Source: Ignavibacterium sp.
Lineage (GTDB): Bacteria > Bacteroidota > Ignavibacteria > Ignavibacteriales > Ignavibacteriaceae
Reading direction: 5' to 3'
NCBI GenBank assembly: GCA_032027145.1
Contig: JAVSMP010000001.1
Coordinates: 3,477,116-3,541,115, forward strand
Length of the DNA stretch: 64,000 nt
How positions within the stretch are numbered: position 1 is the first letter of the stretch; every line of letters begins with the position of its first letter. Of the stretch, positions 8,273 through 14,549 are shown in pieces. The notes under the pieces were generated by a model. It was not told the DNA's origin. It saw nothing but the letters and a program-made list of their open reading frames with translations, and ran no database searches. The position numbers were made by a program, and so were the translations under genes.

Positions 8273-8497
8273 CTAACCAAAAAATTCTTCTACCGATACC
8301 TCAATTTCTCTTATGATGGCTCTCACGGTTCCTTTCCTGATATTTTTACCTCTATAATGTGGTACAGGAACAGCTTTACCATCTGAGTTTCTCACCCACA
8401 ATTCGTGTGAACCTTTCCCCGAACGGTAATAAACAAATCCAAATTTCTTCAGGCGAGTGGTTAATTCTTTGTAGTTTAATTCGCGGAGTTTAGCCAA
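8273..8497 (-). CDS. hicA: HicA family mRNA interferase toxin
   Basis: Small dsRBD-fold toxin that cleaves mRNA when not bound by HicB. The 74-residue protein shows the HicA pattern: LNYKELTTRLKKFGFVYYR, then GSHELW with the catalytic His31, and VPVPHYRGKNIRKGTVRAII, the conserved central and C-terminal strands and helix. It lies 2 bases downstream of hicB on the same strand, so it is co-transcribed in the antitoxin-first order. All key residues are kept, so it should be an active toxin. Confidence 0.88.
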   Translation of the reverse strand: MAKLRELNYKELTTRLKKFGFVYYRSGKGSHELWVRNSDGKAVPVPHYRGKNIRKGTVRAIIREIEVSVEEFFG

Positions 8498-8499
8498 TT

Positions 8500-8748
8500 T
8501 CAGATTCCAACGGGCATACTAAATGCGAGACGAGAATTTTTTGTCAGTGAAATTTCATTGAAACCAAGATTTTCATTTCTGCTTTTACGGTATTCAAAAA
8601 TCATTTTTGCAACATCTATACAGTTAAAAATGGCTTCTTCAATTGTATCGCCTTCGGCAAATGCACCCTGAATACCGGGAACCTTTGCTAAGTATCCGTC
8701 TTCGCTTTTTTCAACTTCTACCGATACGAGAATCGTATTATCTTTCAT
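8500..8748 (-). CDS. hicB: HicB family antitoxin
   Basis: Antitoxin partner of the adjacent HicA. The 82-residue protein has the partial RNase-H-like HicB fold: VSVEVEKSEDGYLAKVPGIQGAFAEG and then DTIEEAIFNCIDVAKMI. It is a short-type HicB: after the core there are only about 25 residues (SLTKNSRLAFSMPVGI) and no obvious helix-turn-helix or ribbon-helix-helix, so autoregulation by this protein alone is uncertain. It precedes hicA by 2 bases. Confidence 0.85.
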   Translation of the reverse strand: MKDNTILVSVEVEKSEDGYLAKVPGIQGAFAEGDTIEEAIFNCIDVAKMIFEYRKSRNENLGFNEISLTKNSRLAFSMPVGI

Positions 8749-8770
8749 TTAAATCATCCGATATTTTTTG

Positions 8771-8778
8771 CAAATATA
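8771..8778 (-). promoter_or_regulatory. Candidate -7 element (TATATTTG) for hicBA
   Basis: Read on the minus strand the octamer is TATATTTG, matching the Bacteroidota-type TAnnTTTG -7 box, 22 bases before the hicB start. No convincing -33 TTTG was found at the usual distance. Confidence 0.3.
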
Positions 8779-8839
8779 ATGAATTTTTTAGGTGATGACA
8801 CACACTTTTATTCAATATTTGTATTGGATTCTTTAAATT

Positions 8840-9082
8840 TCTTTTGCATTTGCAAAGAAAAATAATCATTCTGATGCAACAATTAGTTTCCGGATTGATT
8901 ACAATTTTAAAGACGTTGATATTGTAATCATAAGTAGTTATAGGGTGCAAAGAGATACACTTGTTGCTCACGGAGTATTAAAACCGCCTTACACAGATAC
9001 TGAAGAATATAAAGAGATTGTTAAAAATAATATTCTTTATTGGCAAAATGGGAATTGGGTTAAGAGAGAAGAGTTGGAATGA
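8840..9082 (+). pseudogene. Truncated copy of the 3' end of the protease-like gene
   Basis: The frame from about 8840 reads SFAFAKKNNHSDATISF and then FRIDYNFKD-V-DIVIISSYRVQRD, LVAHGVLKPPYTDT and ends NWVKREELE at TGA 9080-9082. This matches the last 80 or so residues of the protein encoded at 4183-6312, with an almost exact nucleotide block (8895-9000 against 6128-6233) and a more diverged final 25 codons. There is no start codon and nothing upstream matching the rest of the gene. It is a remnant left by a deletion, or one end of a segmental duplication. Confidence 0.85.
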
Positions 9083-9091
9083 GGTAATGCC

Positions 9092-9127
9092 AAACCTACG
9101 AGGTTTAAGAAAACCTCGTAGGTTTTT
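9092..9127 (+). terminator. Strong hairpin after the truncated copy
   Basis: AAACCTACGAGGTTT (9092-9106) pairs perfectly with AAACCTCGTAGGTTT (9111-9125), a 15-bp stem with loop AAGA, then TT. On the plus strand this is a rho-independent-type terminator; on the minus strand it lies just past the end of the convergent T9SS gene and may serve both. It is the counterpart of the hairpin at 6329-6361. Confidence 0.75.
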
Positions 9128-9143
9128 GTGAATACAGATTTTT

Positions 9144-12008
9144 TTATTTTAAAAGAAGCATCTTCTTGGTATCAATAAATTCTCCAGCTTTTATTTGATA
9201 GAAATAAATTCCAGAAGCGAGGTTCTTTCCATCGAACTCAATTTCATATTTTCCTGCATTTCTATACTCATTAACAAGTGTTGCAATTTCATTTCCCAAA
9301 ACATCATAAACTTTAAGTGTTTGCTGACCAGAGACAGGAGACTGCCAGCTTATTTTCGTACTTGGGTTAAAAGGATTTGGGAAATTTTGTGAAAGACTAT
9401 ATTCTTTCGGTATAGAGATAATATTATTATTTCTTTGATCATCTTCGATTCCAGTAATAACATTAGGAGCATAAGTTGTATCAGGAGTTCCATCACCATC
9501 AATATCAACTTCAAGTGTGGGTGTTTGAACATTAGTGTTTAGTGTGCAAGTTGCGACTGTATTTGGTTCAATTGCTATACTGTCATATTCAAAAGTAATC
9601 GTTCCTCTGGAAGTATCCGAATAATCTTCAATAACATAACTGAAATAACTTGTTGTGTCTTGTGATTCAATTACAAATGTATATTCGTTCGTTCCATCTA
9701 ATGGTTCAAGATAAACAGTTTTTATTTTTTCTCCAGTACTATCTTCATAAACATAATATTGACTGCCGGGAATTTCTTCTACATAAGTTGAATCATTAAT
9801 AGGTCCTGTGTGGTTTCCCAAATTATCATAAATATGAAAATCTACAGGACAAGCAACACTACTTATAATCTCTCTCATAGCATAGAATCCAATATCATCT
9901 AATAATACTTGAGTGGATAATGGGACTGAATTTTCAAGTTCAAATTTAATTGTATTTGTACGTCCCTTCAAAGCAGAAGGTATGGCGAACTTTTTCCAAA
10001 CAAAATTAAGATCAGGACTGTTTAATTGAAAACTGGTAATGAACTGATCCGATATATATACTTTAACTATGACATCACTTGTTGGAAAAATAGTACGTGT
10101 CCTGAACCAGATATATTCTACATCATCTGGAAAATAGAGAAAGTTATGTATCAGTACAGGTGAAGATTTAGTAAGGATAGCTGAAATGTTTCCCCCTATC
10201 AAAGTTACCTGAGGAGTCTCACCTCCTTGATAGCTCCATCCTGGTTCTTTTGAATAAAAAGATTTTGAAAAATTTCCATTAAATATCGAAGAAGTATTTG
10301 AAAGCTTAGTATCTTCAGTTACATCTTTCAAATTCTCTGTAAGAGAATATATATCACTCAAATTTCCAAGCCGATTTCTTGAACGAAAAAAACCCTCAGT
10401 TGTACCTAAGTTAGAATTATACCATTCAGTTCTTGGAATATTTGGTCCCTCGCCAAATTCATCTTCATTGGCTATTGTATTTATGGTTCCAAAATACCAA
10501 GTATGCACAAGGCCATGAGCATCATCAATTGGTAATTTTGTTGTTAGGTCAGTCTTACTTGGCGAAGTTGTATTGAGCCCTGGGAAATAATCTAAACCCT
10601 TAAACGGGTTCTGCCATAGATGAAAATGTGTTTCAAAATAATTATCGATGTATTTAGTCAGGTAGCTACCACTTTTCCATCCAGCAACTCCTATATTGAA
10701 TGAATTTACACGGTCATCATCCATAGGGACTAAAAAACCACGCCAATGACCTGCAGGATGTGGGTCTAAGGTTGTCATATGAATTTCGGGATCAAGATTT
10801 ACTTCGCTTGGTAAGATTCCATTAGCTGCCCAATATATAAGTCTTTGAATAGCTTCACTATTAACCACACAGCCTCTGCTATGACCAATAAAATGTAAAT
10901 GCTTTAAAAGAAATGAATAATCATTTGCTAAATTTACGAGTGTGGCAGCAAGAACATCTCCTGCAGCTTCTGCGAAACCGTGTACATTTATTGCCGACTC
11001 TAACGTCCAATCAAAAATAAAAACATTATCTTTATCTGGATTAATAGCTCTCGAGACCACATAATTGTCTATAAGGTAATCTATTGTACTATTACTATAT
11101 ATGGCAGCAAATTGTGAGAAAGTTGCTTCAATGGGATAAACATTTCCTTTTCTGATTAAATAAATATCTCTGTTATCTGAAACAGCATCAGCCATTGCAA
11201 ACTGCCATCGGAGGTGTTTCCATTTAGTTTCAACTATTGGATTTATAGGAATCAGCCCCTCTCCCGTAAAACCGTTTGTAATTATGATCGTATTTAATTC
11301 TCTACCGCTCCATCCACCTTCGTGATACAACTCGAGAATTTCCGTTTCACTTAATGCACGGTTGTAAATCCTAGTATCATCTATTGAGCCAGTAAAGGAA
11401 TTCAAATATGAAATTAATGGTTTTCCAATTCTAATTGGTGTACTAGTATTCTGAATTGAGGTTATGTTTGAGGTCGTTGTTGTATCGAAAACACCATTAA
11501 TATAAAAAGTTACTTTACTATCCGCTTTATTCCAGATAAATACAATGTGATTCCAAGTGTTTAAGTTTAAAGTAGTATTAGTTATAATTGTTTTTTGTTG
11601 ATACTCTGGTCCATTAAAGGATCCGCTTAAACTCCCATTCGCGTTTATTTGCAAACTATATTCATCATCCAGGTAGCCACCCTCACCAATCTTTAATAAT
11701 ATTATTCCTGTAGTATTCTGTTCTTGTCTAATCCATGTTGCCAAAGTTACGCCTGTTGCATTTGAAAAATCGAAAGAATTATTATCAGGTACGTTTAAAT
11801 AACTCATTGATGTGAATTTAGCGGCGGTATCTAATTGACCAGCAACATAAGTTACACCGTATATGGCTGTCGGATTATTCCCATTACCACTATAATCATT
11901 GGCATTACCATTAAACGGATAATATGCAACTAAACCTTGAGTGGATTGAGCAATTATGATATTTGTAAAAAATATTGCAAAAATTAAAACAGTAAATAGT
12001 TTAACCAT
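9144..12008 (-). CDS. Secreted LamG + lipase-like alpha/beta hydrolase, T9SS cargo
   Basis: Large exported protein. I start it at ATG 12008 (GAGG six bases upstream) rather than TTG 12020, giving 954 residues. Domains in order: signal peptide (MVKLFTVLIFAIFF...AQ); LamG/concanavalin-like lectin domain at about 24-230 (GLVAYYPFNGNANDYSGNGN, GVTLATWIRQE, NTWNHIVFIW, GSIDDTRIYNRALSETEI); an alpha/beta-hydrolase segment at about 240-510 with FIGHSRG (nucleophile Ser377), TLDPHPAG (candidate acid Asp415) and DAHGLVHTWYF (candidate His498 or 502), the lipase-type order; a beta-rich middle region; and a T9SS type-A sorting domain at the end (NFPNPFNPSTKI ... DTKKMLLLK). DIDGDGTPDTTY at about 840 is a calcium-loop-like segment. 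Its substrate might be a polysaccharide-linked ester or lipid; that is inference. It is convergent with the truncated protease-like copy. Confidence 0.8.
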   Translation of the reverse strand: MVKLFTVLIFAIFFTNIIIAQSTQGLVAYYPFNGNANDYSGNGNNPTAIYGVTYVAGQLDTAAKFTSMSYLNVPDNNSFDFSNATGVTLATWIRQEQNTTGIILLKIGEGGYLDDEYSLQINANGSLSGSFNGPEYQQKTIITNTTLNLNTWNHIVFIWNKADSKVTFYINGVFDTTTTSNITSIQNTSTPIRIGKPLISYLNSFTGSIDDTRIYNRALSETEILELYHEGGWSGRELNTIIITNGFTGEGLIPINPIVETKWKHLRWQFAMADAVSDNRDIYLIRKGNVYPIEATFSQFAAIYSNSTIDYLIDNYVVSRAINPDKDNVFIFDWTLESAINVHGFAEAAGDVLAATLVNLANDYSFLLKHLHFIGHSRGCVVNSEAIQRLIYWAANGILPSEVNLDPEIHMTTLDPHPAGHWRGFLVPMDDDRVNSFNIGVAGWKSGSYLTKYIDNYFETHFHLWQNPFKGLDYFPGLNTTSPSKTDLTTKLPIDDAHGLVHTWYFGTINTIANEDEFGEGPNIPRTEWYNSNLGTTEGFFRSRNRLGNLSDIYSLTENLKDVTEDTKLSNTSSIFNGNFSKSFYSKEPGWSYQGGETPQVTLIGGNISAILTKSSPVLIHNFLYFPDDVEYIWFRTRTIFPTSDVIVKVYISDQFITSFQLNSPDLNFVWKKFAIPSALKGRTNTIKFELENSVPLSTQVLLDDIGFYAMREIISSVACPVDFHIYDNLGNHTGPINDSTYVEEIPGSQYYVYEDSTGEKIKTVYLEPLDGTNEYTFVIESQDTTSYFSYVIEDYSDTSRGTITFEYDSIAIEPNTVATCTLNTNVQTPTLEVDIDGDGTPDTTYAPNVITGIEDDQRNNNIISIPKEYSLSQNFPNPFNPSTKISWQSPVSGQQTLKVYDVLGNEIATLVNEYRNAGKYEIEFDGKNLASGIYFYQIKAGEFIDTKKMLLLK

Positions 12009-12127
12009 TGTGTACCTCAAAAAAGGAATTTATGAGTAAATAATACGTTTAAGCTATGTCTTTCTATACCTTAAACATTTTTGTTTTCGGAAAACCCAAA
12101 CAATCTTTTTTTCAAAAATCTTTTTTA

Positions 12128-12135
12128 TAGCTTTG
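12128..12135 (+). promoter_or_regulatory. Candidate -7 element TAGCTTTG
   Basis: TAGCTTTG fits the Bacteroidota-type TAnnTTTG box and ends 6 bases before ATG 12142, so transcription from it would give a leaderless or nearly leaderless message. The same octamer occurs upstream of nrdJ at 62582. No good -33 TTTG was found. Confidence 0.35.
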
Positions 12136-12141
12136 TGGTGT

Positions 12142-13146
12142 ATGAAAAGTGATAATTCGATATTTAATACTCTTAACAGCATTTGTTTTGGAAAAGCTAC
12201 TCGATCTGAAATAAATTATATCATTGAGTTATCACACAATTACGCCTGCACTTATCTTAAATACAGATATAAAAATTTAAACAAAGTTTTATTAGCTGAA
12301 GATGTAACGATTAAAGAACTTGCGATTGATGCAATTGCTCCTATGTTTGAAAGAGATGAAAATGAATTATTTATAAAACTTATTAAGGCTTTTAATAATT
12401 GGAATCCAAAAATTGAAAGTGAAGAACAAGCATTATTTTTTCTTAACAGGATTGTTGCAAAAAGTACTGAGAAATATGTTTCAAATTTACTCCGTGATTC
12501 CGATCCTTTCTTTTCTAAAATCCTGGATTCGATAAATTACTTAATTGAGAAAAACGGTTACGCCAAAAAACAAATACTTGGAACAACTTATATAGTTGAA
12601 AATAAATCGAGTAATGGAAAATGGAGTAATGGAGATTGCAATGTTGGAGTAAAAAACTTACCTGATCATAATTTTATTGACGAATTACCAATTATTGTAT
12701 TTAACAGTAAACAGAATGTTGTTTCAAAAATATTTGAATTTATAAAAACAGAAACAGACAAAATACCTGCTATTCCATTAAATGCTCTTGTCATTAAGTT
12801 AAAACAGGTGAATGCATCATCGTACATTTATAAAGACAGTATTACGGAAAATGTAACTGAGATAAATTCAATTGTAGAGAAAGCTGTAAAGAATACTTTT
12901 AGTAAACTTCAGGAAAGCTATATTGAGAAAAACAAAATAGAAAAAAGTGATGGTGAACTAATTAAAAAAGCAATAGATAAAATTGTTGTTGATATGCAGG
13001 ATGGAGGAATAAATGTCGGGCTGCATAAATATTTGATGGAACAAATGACAAATCTTAGTTTTGATGAATATAAAAATAAGTACCAGAACACTTTTGAGTA
13101 TTTGTATAAAATCTTAAAAAAAGAAATAGCTGAAGAATTAGAATGA
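12142..13146 (+). CDS. Unknown protein, faint sigma-factor-like pattern
   Basis: I do not recognise this gene. From ATG 12142 (TTG 12133 is possible) it encodes 334 residues, soluble, with no signal peptide or membrane helix. The N-terminal 110 residues (NYACTYLKYRYKN, AEDVTIKELAIDAIAPMFE, FLNRIVAKSTEKYVSNLL) have the rhythm of sigma-70 region 2, an acidic-aromatic helix pair, and the last 35 residues (NLSFDEYKNKYQNTFEYLYK, KKEIAEEL) have the ending typical of region 4, but no clear helix-turn-helix is visible. The middle 200 residues are unplaced. It is followed 141 bases later by another unrecognised gene on the same strand. The sigma idea is a weak inference; structure prediction would be needed to support it. 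Confidence 0.55.
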   Translation: MKSDNSIFNTLNSICFGKATRSEINYIIELSHNYACTYLKYRYKNLNKVLLAEDVTIKELAIDAIAPMFERDENELFIKLIKAFNNWNPKIESEEQALFFLNRIVAKSTEKYVSNLLRDSDPFFSKILDSINYLIEKNGYAKKQILGTTYIVENKSSNGKWSNGDCNVGVKNLPDHNFIDELPIIVFNSKQNVVSKIFEFIKTETDKIPAIPLNALVIKLKQVNASSYIYKDSITENVTEINSIVEKAVKNTFSKLQESYIEKNKIEKSDGELIKKAIDKIVVDMQDGGINVGLHKYLMEQMTNLSFDEYKNKYQNTFEYLYKILKKEIAEELE

Positions 13147-13169
13147 ACTTAGTGATTTTGGGGAAATCC

Positions 13170-13230
13170 TTTGTGTTCCTAGTGGTAAAGTAAACCACAA
13201 AGAACACCAGAATATAAATCACAAAGAACA
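13170..13230. repeat. Imperfect inverted / direct repeat with CACAAAGAACAC units
   Basis: GTGTTCCTAGTGGT (13173-13186) pairs with ACCACAAAGAACAC (13194-13207) except for a three-base internal bulge, a hairpin with a 7-base loop. The motif CACAAAGAACAC appears twice (13196 and 13220 region). It lies between the two unrecognised genes and may be an old terminator or a member of a dispersed repeat family. Confidence 0.45.
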
Positions 13231-13261
13231 CAAAGTTGCCAAACAATTTTCCGAAATAATA

Positions 13262-13269
13262 TAAATTTG
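13262..13269 (+). promoter_or_regulatory. Candidate -7 element TAAATTTG
   Basis: TAAATTTG fits TAnnTTTG and ends 18 bases before ATG 13288. A TTG is present about 23 bases upstream, slightly too far for the usual spacing. It suggests the second gene can be transcribed on its own. Confidence 0.3.
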
Positions 13270-13287
13270 TAGTATTGAAGATTTACA

Positions 13288-13830
13288 ATGAACAAGAAAA
13301 AAGAAAATATTTTAATAACTGAACAGGATCTGTTTAATTATGTGTTTTTTAATAACCAGATTTCTGATGAAATAAAGCAAATTATTGAGAATGATAATTC
13401 ATTTGCAGAAGCTTTAGAATTTTATAGCATGCTTAAGATAGAATCGGTAAATAAACCTGATGAATCACTTAAAAAGAAAATAGCAGAAAAGATTCCAGCT
13501 TATAGCTTACCAAACATAATCTATCTATATCAATTAAAAGCTCCTGAGATAAAACAAAATGGAAACAAGTTTGCTGCCGATTCAAAGGAACTAAAGCCAA
13601 AGATGACAACAAAAACTTTTGTTGATAACGATAAAGAATATTTAATAAAAGTTTTGAACTATGGCGATTTAACAAAAGTATTTGTGTTTTCTACAAAGGA
13701 TGATGTTGTAAAGAATTTTGATATTGTAATTGAACCAAACAATATTATCTACCATTTTGATGATAATTCAGAGCCGCTAAAAATTGATAAAGTAATTGAG
13801 GCTGAAAAAATCGAAATAAGATTTATTTAA
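13288..13830 (+). CDS. Unknown protein, anti-sigma-like N-terminus
   Basis: Unrecognised 180-residue soluble protein. The first 60 residues (ITEQDLFNYVFFNNQISDEI, then DNSFAEALEFYSML) resemble the helical N-terminus of anti-sigma factors (a short acidic helix followed by a 'dpe..a.le' helix) but lack the zinc HxxxCxxC. The C-terminal half looks beta-rich (KVFVFSTKDDVVKNFDIVI). There is no membrane helix. Its position after the weakly sigma-like gene makes a regulator/partner pair plausible, nothing more. Confidence 0.55.
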   Translation: MNKKKENILITEQDLFNYVFFNNQISDEIKQIIENDNSFAEALEFYSMLKIESVNKPDESLKKKIAEKIPAYSLPNIIYLYQLKAPEIKQNGNKFAADSKELKPKMTTKTFVDNDKEYLIKVLNYGDLTKVFVFSTKDDVVKNFDIVIEPNNIIYHFDDNSEPLKIDKVIEAEKIEIRFI

Positions 13831-13869
13831 TTAATAAATTCTTCACACTTAGCTCTTTGCCCTATGTTA

Positions 13870-14526
13870 TTACACCGCAGCAGTAAAAAACTCTTCGCCA
13901 TTATCTTTTGTGTGTATCATTAATAAATTTGCTCTGACCATCTTAACTAAAGTTCTTGAAGCTCTTCTTTCAGAAATGTTAACCAGATTACTTAACTCTT
14001 TTACCGAAATTTTTTCAGTTTTATTAATGTATTCGAAAACATTTTTTTCAATAGGACCAAGAACATATTTCTTTAGTGCAGCCTGATTTGTTTGTGCACG
14101 AAATATCCGGATCATCTCTTTACTTGCAAGAACACTCTTATCATTAACTCTTATTGTAACTATTGCTGTATTGATATCGAGTTCTGGCTTGTAATCCTGC
14201 AATCTGTGAGGTTTAGTATCAGACTCTGGAATGCTTACGATAACAATTTCTTTTCCATTAACTTCCTTATAATCAATTGTAACATCTACGGCAGGTTCAC
14301 AAAGGTTTTTTGCAGCAGTAAGCACTAATTCGGCAGTTTCTTTTTCACTATCAACACCAACAATTTTTTTATCATCGTCCACACCAAACAGCATAAAACC
14401 GCCTTTTGTATTTGCAAAAGCTATCATTCCGCGGGCAATTTTTTCAGGAGTTGAAAATTCTCTTTTGAATTCACATTGAATATTCTCCCCTTCTTCAATC
14501 AAATCCAGAAGTTCTCTGTATTTCAT
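13870..14526 (-). CDS. AlbA_2 (Schlafen-like) domain transcriptional regulator
   Basis: DNA-binding-type regulator with an N-terminal AlbA_2/Schlafen-like domain (about 1-130): ENIQCEFKREFSTPEKIARG, AFANTKGGFMLFGVDDDKKI and KPHRLQDYKP are the usual family signatures. The C-terminal 80 residues form a winged helix (NVFEYINKTEKISVKELSNL, ISERRASRTLVKMVRANLL). I start at ATG 14526; GTG 14550 would share the last G of the preceding gene's stop (TAGTG) and add 8 residues, which would mean translational coupling. No clear ribosome site decides between them. Target genes are unknown. Confidence 0.8.
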   Translation of the reverse strand: MKYRELLDLIEEGENIQCEFKREFSTPEKIARGMIAFANTKGGFMLFGVDDDKKIVGVDSEKETAELVLTAAKNLCEPAVDVTIDYKEVNGKEIVIVSIPESDTKPHRLQDYKPELDINTAIVTIRVNDKSVLASKEMIRIFRAQTNQAALKKYVLGPIEKNVFEYINKTEKISVKELSNLVNISERRASRTLVKMVRANLLMIHTKDNGEEFFTAAV

Positions 14527-14549
14527 ATTACATAAAAATGAGATTAACA

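Noticed and set aside
8738-8971. Minus-strand ORF of 77 codons over the truncated copy
   Set aside because: It is the shadow of the plus-strand remnant at 8840-9082, which has clear homology in its own frame, and it overlaps the hicB start.
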